Positions 9,402 to 19,608 of a DNA stretch of 64,000 nucleotides are shown piece after piece. A model generated the notes under the pieces. The model saw only the letters and a program-made list of their open reading frames with translations. It was not told the origin of the DNA and did no database searches. The DNA lies in the NCBI GenBank assembly GCA_016280445.1, contig JAEEGS010000009.1:1-64000 (forward strand), in the 5' to 3' direction. Within the stretch, counting starts at the first letter, position 1. Every line of letters begins with the position of its first letter. A program made the translations under genes and the position numbers. This DNA comes from Bacteroidaceae bacterium. GTDB lineage: Bacteria; Bacteroidota; Bacteroidia; Bacteroidales; Bacteroidaceae.

Positions 9402-9476
9402 ATCATTTCTGCCGGACTATACAATAGCATACAATCTTCCGAGTATGCTTTGGGAGCAAATGACACATCTTCATCA

Positions 9477-11423
9477 TCATCTGTCTTCAGCCACTTCTTC
9501 CACATAGTGGATGAGTTTGCGGTAGAAGGCGTGATGCTGCAGGGTAGCTTTGTCGCCGAAAATGATGAGTTTCATGCGTGCGCGAGTCATGGCGACATTC
9601 ATGCGGCGAAGGTCGGAGAGGAATCCTATCTGTCCGCTGTCGTTGCTGCGCACTAGGCTGATGAGGATGATGTCGCGTTCTTGTCCCTGGAAACCATCAA
9701 CGGTGTTGACGCTGATGGCTTGGCGGAAAGGACGGAACTCCTCGCGCTTGCGAATTTGCTGACGCAGATATTGTGTCTGCACTTTATAGGGGGAGATAAT
9801 GCCCACATCGAATCGCTCGGACAGAAAACGTGCAGCCCCAATTTTGTCAATATAGTTCTTGAGTGTGGAGAGCACCAGTTCGGCTTCGGCCTTGTTGATG
9901 CGGCCATGATTTTCGCCGATAAATTGTTCTGTGAAGTCGATGTCCAGTTTGTCTTCGGGTGTTCCCTGGCTTTCCAACTCCTGATTCACCTGTTGAAGCA
10001 TCTCGTTGCCATCAATCCAGAGGATGGGGTGCTCGAAGTCGAGCACGGAACGATGTTTCACGCTTTGGTCCGACTCCACTTGGCCATGATAGAACCAATC
10101 AGAAGAGAAGCGCATGATGGCATCGTTCATGCGGTATTGTACCTTGAGCAAGGTGACGGCTTCGGGCTGATTCTCCACGATGCGCTCCATCAGCGTCTTG
10201 CCCAGTCCCTGCCGCATGGCATCGAAGCACTTGATGGTGGGCGGCAGTTGTTGGTGGTCGCCTGCCAGAACGACACGTGAAGCACGTCGGATGGCAATCC
10301 AGCAGGCTGGTTCGAGTGCCTGTGCCGCTTCGTCGATGAAGAGCGTGGAGAAGTGATGGCGAACCAAAATCTTGTTGGCGGAACCGACGAGGGTGCACGC
10401 CACTACACGCGCCTCGTCGAAGAGTTGCGCATTGATGGCCATTTCTATTTCGGCGGCTCTGTCGCGCAGACGTGCTATTTTCTGGTGCACGTTGTCGCCA
10501 CGCTTTCGGTTCTCCCTGATTTGTCGGATGGCCTTGCGGATGCACCACAGTTCCGGGTAGTCGGGATGACTTTCGAATCGACGCTCGTAGGTGAACGAGA
10601 GCATCTTGTTGTTGATGCGGGAGGGATTGCCGATGCGAAGGACAGGCACTCCGTGGTCGACCAGTTTCTCGCTAATCCAATCGACAGCCATGTTGCTCTG
10701 GGCACACACCAGCACTTGGGTCTCGCGGTGCAGGGTCTCGTATATGGCTTCGACCAGGGTGGTGGTTTTGCCGGTTCCCGGAGGACCATGCACCACTTCC
10801 ACATCTTTTGCCCACAGCACTTCGTTGACGGCTTGTTCCTGTGTCTTGTTTAGCCAGGGGAATTGCATGGGTGTGAACGTGCGTTTCTGTGGTTTCACCT
10901 GTCCGGAAAAGATGTCGCGCAAGTAGGCCATGCGGTTATTTTTTGCATTAATGGCTTCGTCGAGTGCGTGAAACATGGTTTTGTAGGAGGTCTCGTCGAA
11001 GTAGAGTTGCACGCCCAGATTGTTCGCGTTTTGAAGGTCGATGAGGGCTTGCGAGGAGGGGATGGTGACGACCATGCGGTCGCCATCCACATAGGAGACG
11101 GTGGAGGAGAACGGATAATAGTGTGCCTCCATTTCGTCAGAGGTGGGCGGGCAGAAGAACTGAATGGGCTTGCCGTATTCGAAGAGGTGCTCAATGTCCT
11201 CGTCGGTCTCGTCGTGGTCTTTCTTGGTGATTTCCACCACCAACTGGTTCAATGAGTTATAGTAACTGTGTCCGGCATCGACGGGATACCAGCAGATGCC
11301 CCGATGAATCTTTCGCTTGATGTTCATCTTCTCCGACTGCATACGGAACTCTTCTTTCTCGGCGTCGTGTTCCATCTGAAGAAGACTGCGGAGGCGTTGT
11401 AGATAGAGGGTGCTGTTCTGCAT
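9477..11423 (-). CDS. SF1 (UPF1/Dna2/IGHMBP2-like) helicase/ATPase
   Basis: GPPGTGKTTTLVEA Walker A, IDEAAQALEPACW, GDHQQLPPT, QYRMN, TVDGFQGQERDIILISLVRSN, NVAMTRAR. Confidence 0.9.
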   Translation of the reverse strand: MQNSTLYLQRLRSLLQMEHDAEKEEFRMQSEKMNIKRKIHRGICWYPVDAGHSYYNSLNQLVVEITKKDHDETDEDIEHLFEYGKPIQFFCPPTSDEMEAHYYPFSSTVSYVDGDRMVVTIPSSQALIDLQNANNLGVQLYFDETSYKTMFHALDEAINAKNNRMAYLRDIFSGQVKPQKRTFTPMQFPWLNKTQEQAVNEVLWAKDVEVVHGPPGTGKTTTLVEAIYETLHRETQVLVCAQSNMAVDWISEKLVDHGVPVLRIGNPSRINNKMLSFTYERRFESHPDYPELWCIRKAIRQIRENRKRGDNVHQKIARLRDRAAEIEMAINAQLFDEARVVACTLVGSANKILVRHHFSTLFIDEAAQALEPACWIAIRRASRVVLAGDHQQLPPTIKCFDAMRQGLGKTLMERIVENQPEAVTLLKVQYRMNDAIMRFSSDWFYHGQVESDQSVKHRSVLDFEHPILWIDGNEMLQQVNQELESQGTPEDKLDIDFTEQFIGENHGRINKAEAELVLSTLKNYIDKIGAARFLSERFDVGIISPYKVQTQYLRQQIRKREEFRPFRQAISVNTVDGFQGQERDIILISLVRSNDSGQIGFLSDLRRMNVAMTRARMKLIIFGDKATLQHHAFYRKLIHYVEEVAEDR

Positions 11424-11430
11424 GAGGTTG

Positions 11431-13638
11431 TCAGTTGATGTGGAGGATCAGGGCATCCATGAAGAGTGTGGCTGCATTGCGTTTCATCATTTTCAGATTC
11501 ACCAGCGTGTGCAGATGCTGCCGCAGGGTGGTGAGGGTTTCGTCGTTCATGCTGTGACGAAGTCGTTGGTATGCCTCATTGGGTTGTCCGTCGAGCAGCA
11601 TGATGAGGGTGAAAATCACGTTGATTTCGGGGTTGACGGCATCGTCGGCAGACAACGAGAGGATGAGTTTGGCGGCAGCCTCCCGGTCGCCACAAAGTGT
11701 GAGACACCATGCGAGCAGTTGCTTGACATGCAGGGAGTTCTCGTCGAGATAGGAGGCTTTGTGGAGCAGGGGAAGTGCATCTTGATGCCGATGGGAGTGC
11801 ATCAACGCCTGTGCTGCCCCCAAGAGGAACTTTTGGCTGTCGGGATTGATTTGTAGCAGTTCCTGATAGTGCTTGGCTGCCTCTTCCATCTGTCCGGCCG
11901 CATAGCAGAGTGAAGCCAGGTGACTCAGTGTCCACTTGGAGTTGGGCTTGATGTTGTTCGCCACGGTGTAGGCATGGATAGTCTCGGTGGTGTGTCCCAG
12001 TTTCTGGTGGCAAAAGCCCATCTTCTGCCAGATGCTGGCCAGGGAGACGTCAAATTCATTGTCGGCCAATGTGCTAAAGATGTCGAGCGCTGCCTGATAG
12101 AATTCTTTTCTCATCAGGAAGTCGGCATATTGAGCCAGTTCTTCCTTGTCGTCCACCAGGAGTTTTTCCAACCACGGGTTGCTGAAGGGTGTGACGGGAT
12201 GTTCCTTCAGTTGAGCAAAGGGGTTGTAGAACTGCTGTTTGTAGGGATAACTGTAGTAGAAACGGTAGAGATCAAACACGTAGTGGCGGCGGATGTCGGC
12301 CTTCTGTGGTTTCTGCAGTTCTTCACTCTCGGAGAGTTCGTCCATGTCCATTCCATCGGGAATCTGGCTGGCGATTTGTGCTTCAATTGCATCCTCGGCC
12401 ATGCTGCCAAGATTGTTGAAGGTGAAGCAGAGGGAGTATTTGTCGCTGTTGCAGAAGGGACTTCCGTTCAGAATCAGCCGAATCAGTTTGTTGACCTTTC
12501 CGTTGGTGAAAGTCTTGAGTTCGGGCATATGGCTGTCGGACAAGGAGAAGGGGTAGAACCAATGGGGCATCTGATTGAAGAACGAGTAGCCTTTCATCAT
12601 GGAGAAGGTGCCGTAGTAGATGTCGGCACCATCGAGTTGCATCTCTGCCATCTCGTGCATCTTCTTGTTCATGTGCTCGTCGTTCATCCACTCGGGGTTC
12701 TCGCCATGCTCGATGAAGGCATCGGGGTCGAGGTCTTTTTCTTTGGATTTCCTTTTCACCATCACGCCTTTCATCAGCGCGGGCATGATGTCGTTGCGCA
12801 TCCGTGAGGTGACACTGTCGGTGGTGCAACTCATCTGCAACTGCATCATGGTGGCATACATGTCGTGGATGAAGGAGGCATCGTCGCGATAGATGAATAG
12901 TCTGTTTTTCAGTTCTTGGTTGCCTCTGACACGGTCGAAATGCAGATGGAACGCCAACAGGAAACCTGTCAACGCCCGCATGGACACTTGGTCTTCCTCT
13001 ACCAAATAGCAGTCGAGCAGGAAGAGCAACTTAGCCATATCTGCAAACTCGAGCAACGAGAGAGTGACTGCGCTGATGAAGACAGCTTTGTCATTCGTCT
13101 TGATGCTGTCCGAGAAGATAAGTCTGTTGGCCACATCGGTGTCCACATTCTGCCACACCTCACTCGTCCATGTCCAGTTGAAGAGATTCAGCAACGCCGT
13201 TTCACGCTGCTCCGTCAGGCTCTCCATGCGGTGCTGACGAATAGATTCGCGTAGCAACTCGTCGTGGGCCACCTCGTCTATCTCGCTTGAGACCGTCTCC
13301 AGCTGGTTGACGATGGACTCGAACGAGGGAATATTCTTGAGGCTCTTTCTGACACTGACATACTTTTCGCTAGTATTGTTCCTGAGCCGTTCCAACCGTT
13401 CCAACCGGCTGGCCACAAAACCCAGTTGGCGGCAGATGTTGGTGCGGATACGCTCACTCTGGTCGTCATTCATGCCTTTCAGCATGAACTGTAGCATCTG
13501 CTGATAGGTGGTCCACAGACTTTCCACCTCCTCCGTCAGTTCCCAGTTGCCCATCTCGGCTGACTTCTTGCGGAGAAGTGGAAAGGTGTCCGCCAAATTC
13601 TGCGTGTTCAGTTTTGTTTGTATATCTGTGTAATCCAT
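11431..13638 (-). CDS. Large tetratricopeptide-repeat protein
   Basis: C-terminal TPR-like repeats (GFCHQKLGHTTETIHAYTVANNIKPNSKWTLSHLASLCYAAGQMEEAAKHYQELLQINPDS). Confidence 0.75.
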   Translation of the reverse strand: MDYTDIQTKLNTQNLADTFPLLRKKSAEMGNWELTEEVESLWTTYQQMLQFMLKGMNDDQSERIRTNICRQLGFVASRLERLERLRNNTSEKYVSVRKSLKNIPSFESIVNQLETVSSEIDEVAHDELLRESIRQHRMESLTEQRETALLNLFNWTWTSEVWQNVDTDVANRLIFSDSIKTNDKAVFISAVTLSLLEFADMAKLLFLLDCYLVEEDQVSMRALTGFLLAFHLHFDRVRGNQELKNRLFIYRDDASFIHDMYATMMQLQMSCTTDSVTSRMRNDIMPALMKGVMVKRKSKEKDLDPDAFIEHGENPEWMNDEHMNKKMHEMAEMQLDGADIYYGTFSMMKGYSFFNQMPHWFYPFSLSDSHMPELKTFTNGKVNKLIRLILNGSPFCNSDKYSLCFTFNNLGSMAEDAIEAQIASQIPDGMDMDELSESEELQKPQKADIRRHYVFDLYRFYYSYPYKQQFYNPFAQLKEHPVTPFSNPWLEKLLVDDKEELAQYADFLMRKEFYQAALDIFSTLADNEFDVSLASIWQKMGFCHQKLGHTTETIHAYTVANNIKPNSKWTLSHLASLCYAAGQMEEAAKHYQELLQINPDSQKFLLGAAQALMHSHRHQDALPLLHKASYLDENSLHVKQLLAWCLTLCGDREAAAKLILSLSADDAVNPEINVIFTLIMLLDGQPNEAYQRLRHSMNDETLTTLRQHLHTLVNLKMMKRNAATLFMDALILHIN

Positions 13639-13643
13639 AAATG

Positions 13644-14546
13644 CTATTTCTTCACCAATCCTCTTCCTATTGCCCACTTCTTCATGTCCACCAGCATCGA
13701 GTCGTGGAAAGCCGTGCTCGGCTTCAGAGGCACATAGGTGAAGAGCGTGTCGGGCAAATCCATCCGATGCGCCTCGGGGAAAAACGCCATCACCTGTAAG
13801 GTGCTGTCCTGGTTCATCGCCTCCACAGCCTTGTCGTATGCCTTCTGAATCTTGTCAATCTCTGCCTTCCGAGCACGATAGACAGAATCGGCAAACACGA
13901 CACACATCAAGTTGCCCACTTTCATGCCCACACTGCTGTTCAGCCTTTTCGCACCTCTTGCCACCGCCTCGCTGGCAAAGGGTTCGGGCATGATGGCGCC
14001 ATCCAGTTGGTCTTGGTCAACCATCAGCGCACGAAGCCTCAGGTTGTTGATTTGTGGCTTGTTCAGGTCGATGCTCTGCAATTTCACCGATTCCAGAATC
14101 TTGTCCGTGAAGTAATCCAATGCCGAATGTCTGGTGATGCCGATAATCTTCTCCTTCAGGCTCTCCGCCTTCAGCAATCTTGCCTTCTGAGCCGTGATGA
14201 GCCAGAGCCTCAATTCGCTCACCATCACCACTTGTGCTGTGTCGCCCTTGTCTTGCCAGAGCGCCACCTTCATTAAATCGGTGACAGACCCCTCCACACG
14301 TCCGCGCATGAAAGCCGTGTCGGCATCCATCGCTGCATCGAACGTGACGAGTTTGACATTAATGTCCAAGGAATCGAACAGCCCCACTGAGTCGGCATAG
14401 TAGAAGGGCAAACACTCCATTGTGGGCAGAACACCCAACCGGATGGCGGTGGAATCCTCATCCGTCGTTGAGTCGCCTGTCTGACCGCACGAACCGTACA
14501 TCCCAGCCAACGCTACCCATAAGAAAGCATATAACAGTTTTCGCAT
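13644..14546 (-). CDS. ABC-type substrate-binding lipoprotein (SsuA/ThiY/NitT-like)
   Basis: Lipobox-like MYGSCG; IRLGVLPTMECLPFYYADSVGLF...; LDGAIMPEPFASEAVARG. Confidence 0.75.
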   Translation of the reverse strand: MRKLLYAFLWVALAGMYGSCGQTGDSTTDEDSTAIRLGVLPTMECLPFYYADSVGLFDSLDINVKLVTFDAAMDADTAFMRGRVEGSVTDLMKVALWQDKGDTAQVVMVSELRLWLITAQKARLLKAESLKEKIIGITRHSALDYFTDKILESVKLQSIDLNKPQINNLRLRALMVDQDQLDGAIMPEPFASEAVARGAKRLNSSVGMKVGNLMCVVFADSVYRARKAEIDKIQKAYDKAVEAMNQDSTLQVMAFFPEAHRMDLPDTLFTYVPLKPSTAFHDSMLVDMKKWAIGRGLVKK

Positions 14547-14581
14547 CTTTTTTATTTCATGATTTACAACTTGCAAAGTTC

Positions 14582-15757
14582 TTATCTTTGTATTTTTCTT
14601 CGTATAAACTTCATCTCATCCACAATCCAATAGACACCCTCATCCTCTAAAACATGATATCCGATAGATTCGGATTCACACACCCAATCGTTTCCCGATT
14701 TGTCAATATAATGAGGACCCCCGTCTGGATCCATGGTGACATCTTGATAGTTTTCTGGATGTCGTTTGTAGTCTTTTGCAATCTCTTCGCATTTGGCATC
14801 ATAAATGGAATCCTTTTCGTAGCAGATCACAAGTTTCGGCTTGAAATGAAGAAGATATCTTTTGCTGTCAACACCTACTACAAAATATTTGTCGCCATCC
14901 ATTTCTAATTTGTAATCATCCCATAATTCATCGAAAGCTAATTCATGCATCTTATTGCCAACTTTCAGGAAATATTTCACAGGATAATCTATTCCACCTT
15001 CCTTCTTCAATTCCGCATAAATATCGTGATCATATTGAACAAGGTTGCTTTTCTTGGCTCGAAAAAAATATACTTTTCCGCTTTTGATATTCACCAGCAG
15101 CAGTTTTTGTAGTTTTCCTATCGGAACAGTCTCGTTCTTCCTGCTGAGTTCTTCATCAAAGGTGAAGATATACACCAAACGGCAGTCTTGATAGTTGTTT
15201 TCAACTTCAAGGGCTGTTCTCTCATCTTCTATGGCGACTTTGACACTTGTGAATGTGATGAGTGGACTCACTATGCCCAAATATCGGAAATCAACATAAT
15301 ATGTAGATGAGTATCCGATTGCATCGGTGTATTGATGAAAATAGAAAGCCTTTTTTCTTAAATCATAATCAGTCTTGTGGATATCCGAAACAATATAAAA
15401 TGTATCTGCCAGAAGAAATGTCCTTTCTGTCTCCAAATGTTCTAACAGGGTTTGATACTCTTCGCTTTCCTTGAACATTTTCCGCTTCAAAGGGCTATCA
15501 TATTTGTTTTCTAATTGATAGTATGTCATTACATCGGAATCCAATAACCCATCAATGTCTCCTTTGATGACTTTGCCTTGGTAATTTCTGTGTGAAACGC
15601 CATCGCAGGCAGAATAAAAACCATCCAAATACTGAGAAAACGACACTTTAATCTTGTCCACATCAGAAGGATAACGTTGGCCGTACATTGCGGAAGCCAA
15701 CGCAAAAAATAATAAAGCTAATATGATTTCAACCCTTTTCATTTTCAAGACCGACAA
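14582..15757 (-). CDS. Hypothetical secreted protein
   Basis: 391 aa ORF with N-terminal hydrophobic signal (MKRVEIILALLFFALASAMYGQ); no recognised domain. Confidence 0.6.
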   Translation of the reverse strand: MSVLKMKRVEIILALLFFALASAMYGQRYPSDVDKIKVSFSQYLDGFYSACDGVSHRNYQGKVIKGDIDGLLDSDVMTYYQLENKYDSPLKRKMFKESEEYQTLLEHLETERTFLLADTFYIVSDIHKTDYDLRKKAFYFHQYTDAIGYSSTYYVDFRYLGIVSPLITFTSVKVAIEDERTALEVENNYQDCRLVYIFTFDEELSRKNETVPIGKLQKLLLVNIKSGKVYFFRAKKSNLVQYDHDIYAELKKEGGIDYPVKYFLKVGNKMHELAFDELWDDYKLEMDGDKYFVVGVDSKRYLLHFKPKLVICYEKDSIYDAKCEEIAKDYKRHPENYQDVTMDPDGGPHYIDKSGNDWVCESESIGYHVLEDEGVYWIVDEMKFIRRKIQR

Positions 15758-15874
15758 CTGCTAAGTTTTTTATCATAATACATTCGCAGTTCATTGGGAT
15801 GTTCTCTGAGTGCAAAGTTACGATTTTTCTCTCACATGCTCCAAACTTTTCTTGTCATAAATGCTGGATGAAGA

Positions 15875-15950
15875 CACTCGTAAAGCTCATGAGGGTAACG
15901 ACGTAAAGCTCGTGAGCCTTGCGGGTAAAGGCTCACGGGCTCAGTGGAAG
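15875..15950 (+). repeat. Dispersed palindromic intergenic element, copy A
   Basis: CACTCGTAAAGCTCATGAGGGTAACGACGTAAAGCTCGTGAGCCTTGCGGGTAAAGGCTCACGGGCTCAGTGGAAG; shares core with 28243.. and with the reverse complement of 45438..45474. Confidence 0.75.
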
Positions 15951-16004
15951 GAAGGTTATAGGAGATTGTGAATGGGGATGCCAAATTGTAAAAAGGGATG
16001 GACG

Positions 16005-17321
16005 TTACTGTGGCAAGGTCTTGGGACTTAGCCTTATGGGGTAACTGATGACCAATTCGGCGCAGTCGGCTCGGGTGAGATGTGCCTTCACTTCGATGCC
16101 TGCTGTCAGGGAGTGCAGTTGTGGAATGGTGTAGTGGACACCGATGCGGTTGAAGAGGAAAGGGTCGTTGCGTTTGGCGTAATCGCCCAGTTGCTTATAG
16201 AGGTACATGCCTCCACCCAACGAGAGCGATATGTTGCCATAGAAAAGGGTGTGCTTCACGTCGAGGGCTATCGTCCATGGACTGTGAGGACAGTCGTGAC
16301 CCTTCTCGATGTCGAGGTCGCGAATATGGGCATAGCCCGAATAGTATTGGATGTCGATACCACCACCTAGGGCTCCGATGCGGCAATAACGATACATGGC
16401 ATCGGCTTGGAAGGATGCCACGGAATATAGTGTGAAGTGTTCCGTTCGCCAATCTGGATGGTCTTTGGTGAGCCGATATTGAGTGCGCTCCCAGTCTTCT
16501 ATGTGTGTCTTTGCACCCACGCCACCCTTGAAGTTCAGATACCAATAGGGCTTGAACTTGGGAGGGATGTAGGTTTGCCGATCTTTGAGCAATGATTCAT
16601 AGTAGGGATAATAGATGACGCCGAGTGTGGGGCCAAGCACGTTGGCACTGCGGTTGGGCTGCCGTGTGCTGCCGTTGCTGATGTGCCAATAGTCGAGACC
16701 TGTCTTGATGCCCCATGAGGTCGCGAAACGGTAAGTGGCATTTACACCGCCTCCAGCATAGAAGAGCAGGTGTGAGCCTATCATGTCATTGTCCACGCTG
16801 GTGTGCTTGTCGTATTTGCGGGTGGAATAGGCCACACCCAAATTGCCGCTGAGGGCTATCTCCCAGTGGCGGCTACGATGGAGAGGGTAGGAGAAGGAGC
16901 CGAAAATGGCAAACGAATTGCCCAGATGCGTGTTGTAGGGAGCCAACTCATAGTAGGCATAGTCGAGCGCGTTCCAATGGGGATAGTCGATGTTGCGGTG
17001 CATGGAGGCACCGTTGTTTTTGCAGAATTTGCCGACGATGGAGAAAGTGGGGTAGTGGTAGTCATGTGCATAGGCGTCGCTGTCGGAAGGCAGCGCCACA
17101 TGATTGAACTTGAAAGCAGCCGAATAGTCAGACTTCCTAAGCATGTAGGCCTTCTGGTATTTGTCCAAAACCAGCACCTGCCCTGCCTGAAACTCCGTTT
17201 CATAACCCCAATGTCTTGGCCGAGATGATGCATCGGCAACAGTGGCTGTGTCGGTTGTCACCGCTGGCTGACCCTGTGCTGCAAGACATGACAGAAAGAA
17301 AAATGCTATGAGTGACTTCAA
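16005..17321 (-). CDS. Acyloxyacyl hydrolase / PagL-like lipid A deacylase family outer-membrane protein
   Basis: WHISNGSTRQPN PagL-type motif; beta-barrel-like alternation; signal peptide. Confidence 0.7.
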   Translation of the reverse strand: MKSLIAFFFLSCLAAQGQPAVTTDTATVADASSRPRHWGYETEFQAGQVLVLDKYQKAYMLRKSDYSAAFKFNHVALPSDSDAYAHDYHYPTFSIVGKFCKNNGASMHRNIDYPHWNALDYAYYELAPYNTHLGNSFAIFGSFSYPLHRSRHWEIALSGNLGVAYSTRKYDKHTSVDNDMIGSHLLFYAGGGVNATYRFATSWGIKTGLDYWHISNGSTRQPNRSANVLGPTLGVIYYPYYESLLKDRQTYIPPKFKPYWYLNFKGGVGAKTHIEDWERTQYRLTKDHPDWRTEHFTLYSVASFQADAMYRYCRIGALGGGIDIQYYSGYAHIRDLDIEKGHDCPHSPWTIALDVKHTLFYGNISLSLGGGMYLYKQLGDYAKRNDPFLFNRIGVHYTIPQLHSLTAGIEVKAHLTRADCAELVISYPIRLSPKTLPQ

Positions 17322-17402
17322 TGTTGATTGATAATTGATAGAGAAAGTGGCAACCTTGCACGGATGCAGATTGCCACTTCTTGATTGTTTCTAAAGAGTT
17401 GC

Positions 17403-18671
17403 TTACTCACCCTTCACAGCAGCGATGCCTGGGAGCACCTTGCCTTCGATGGCCTCGAGAAGAGCACCACCACCAGTGGAGATGTAAGAAACCTTGTCGG
17501 CAAGACCGAACTTGTTTACGCATGCAACAGAGTCGCCACCACCGATGAGGGAGAATGCGCCTTCCTGTGTTGCCTTGGCAACAGCCTCACCTACAGCACG
17601 AGAACCAGCGGTGAAATCTTCGCACTCGAAGCAGCCTGCAGGACCGTTCCAGAGGATGGTCTTGGCACCTTCGATAGCCTTGGTGAACTTCTCGCGGCTG
17701 ATAGGACCGATGTCGAGACCGTCCCAACCTGCTTCGATGGCATTGGATGGGAATGTCTTGATTTGAGCGCCTGGCTTCACAGAGAAGGTTGAGAAGTCGT
17801 AGCCGGTGCAGCATACAGAGTCCTCACCGAGCACGAGTTCAACACCGTTTTCCTTGGCCATCTTTTCTACGCCGAGAGCCACGTCGAGTTTGTCGAGCTC
17901 TACGATAGAATTGCCGATTTCGCCACCATGAGCCTTCATGAAGGTGTAAGTCATACCACCGCAGAGGATGAGTTTGTCCACCTTGCCGAGGAGGTTCTCG
18001 ATGATGCCAATCTTGGTGGAAACCTTGGAACCACCCATGATGGCAACGAATGGACGCTTGATGTTGTTGAGCACGTTGTCAACAGCCTGCACTTCCTTCT
18101 CCATGAGGAGACCGAGCATTACGTCCTTCTTGTCGAAGTAGTCAGCGATGACAGCGGTGGAAGCGTGCTTGCGGTGAGCAGTACCGAAGGCGTCCATCAC
18201 CCAGCAGTCAGCGTAAGAAGCCAACTTCTTGGCAAATTCCTTCTGGCTTGCTTTCATGGCCTTCTTGGCCTCATCGTACTCAGGAGTGCCTTTCTCAACA
18301 CCTACTGGCTTGCCTTCCTCTTCAGGATAGTAGCGAAGGTTCTCGAGAAGCAGCACTTCGCCTGGCTTCAAAGCAGCAGCCTGATTCTCAGCCTTCTGGC
18401 AGTCGTCAGCAAACTGAACAGGAACACCAAGTGCCTTGCTCACAGCAGGAACAATCTGCTTCAGAGAGAGTTCTGGCTTCACCTTACCCTTTGGCTTGCC
18501 CATGTGTGACATGATGATGAGAGCACCGCCTTTCTCAAGAATCAACTTGAGGGTGGGGACTGCACCACGAATACGAGTGTCGTCTGTGATGACACCGTTC
18601 TGGATTGGCACGTTGAAATCTACACGCACGATTGCCTTCTTACCGGCAAAGTTGTACTCATTGATAGTCAT
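17403..18671 (-). CDS. pgk: Phosphoglycerate kinase
   Basis: [56 protein letters not shown]. Confidence 0.98.
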   Translation of the reverse strand: MTINEYNFAGKKAIVRVDFNVPIQNGVITDDTRIRGAVPTLKLILEKGGALIIMSHMGKPKGKVKPELSLKQIVPAVSKALGVPVQFADDCQKAENQAAALKPGEVLLLENLRYYPEEEGKPVGVEKGTPEYDEAKKAMKASQKEFAKKLASYADCWVMDAFGTAHRKHASTAVIADYFDKKDVMLGLLMEKEVQAVDNVLNNIKRPFVAIMGGSKVSTKIGIIENLLGKVDKLILCGGMTYTFMKAHGGEIGNSIVELDKLDVALGVEKMAKENGVELVLGEDSVCCTGYDFSTFSVKPGAQIKTFPSNAIEAGWDGLDIGPISREKFTKAIEGAKTILWNGPAGCFECEDFTAGSRAVGEAVAKATQEGAFSLIGGGDSVACVNKFGLADKVSYISTGGGALLEAIEGKVLPGIAAVKGE

Positions 18672-18747
18672 AAGCGTTTGGATTTTTAATGTTAAATATA
18701 AAATGTTTATTATTTGGAGTTTGTCTTATCTTTCAACTCTTTAATTT

Positions 18748-19569
18748 TTAATATTGTTCGTTCTCATTCGGAAAGTTGCCTTCTTTCACATCTTCCACAT
18801 AATGTCCGATGGCATCGGTCATCACGGTGTTCAGGTCGGCATAGCGGCGCAGGAACTTCGGAGAGAATCCGCGTGTCATGCCCAGCATGTCGGAAATGAC
18901 TAGCACCTGTCCGTCACATCCGCCACCTGCACCAATGCCAATCACGGGAATCCTCAGTTCGCTGGCCACCTGTGTTGCCAACTTGGCAGGAATCTTCTCC
19001 AGCACCACAGCAAAACATCCTGCCTCTTCCAAAGCACGGGCGTCGCTGATAAGTTTTTGAGCTTCAGCCTCTTCCTTGGCTCGCACGGTGTAAGTGCCGA
19101 ACTTATTGATGGATTGGGGAGTCAAGCCCAGGTGTCCGCAGATAGGGATGCCCGCGTCCAGAATCTTCTTCACGGCTGGAATAATCTCCACGCCACCTTC
19201 CAGTTTGAGGGCATCGCAGTGCGTCTCCTTCATAATTCGGATGGCGTTGCTCACGGCTTCCGTCTCGTTCACCTGATAGGTGCCGAAAGGCATGTCGCAA
19301 ATGACCAATGCGCGCTTTACACCACGCACGACAGCTTTGGCGTGGTAAATCATCTGGTCGAGTGTAATAGGGAGGGTTGTCCAGTTTCCTGCCATCACGT
19401 TACTGGCAGAATCGCCCACGAGGATGATGTCTATGCCGGCATTGTCGGTGATGGTGGCTGTTGTGTAATCATATGATGTAAGCATGGCAATCTTCTTGCC
19501 CTCAGCTTTCATCTGAATCAATCGATGCGTAGTGACCTTCCGCTGGTCTTCTACTAAGTATCCTGCCAT
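18748..19569 (-). CDS. panB: 3-methyl-2-oxobutanoate hydroxymethyltransferase
   Basis: [53 protein letters not shown]; start at MAGYLVEDQ because the TAACTTTG -7 is at 19591-19598. Confidence 0.97.
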   Translation of the reverse strand: MAGYLVEDQRKVTTHRLIQMKAEGKKIAMLTSYDYTTATITDNAGIDIILVGDSASNVMAGNWTTLPITLDQMIYHAKAVVRGVKRALVICDMPFGTYQVNETEAVSNAIRIMKETHCDALKLEGGVEIIPAVKKILDAGIPICGHLGLTPQSINKFGTYTVRAKEEAEAQKLISDARALEEAGCFAVVLEKIPAKLATQVASELRIPVIGIGAGGGCDGQVLVISDMLGMTRGFSPKFLRRYADLNTVMTDAIGHYVEDVKEGNFPNENEQY

Positions 19570-19608
19570 GTTGTTTTTTTTAATGAGTGGCAAAGTTACA
19601 CATTATTA

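Noticed and set aside
11920-12807. 295-aa plus-strand ORF
   Set aside because: Antisense to the TPR protein; low-complexity Val/His/Gly composition.
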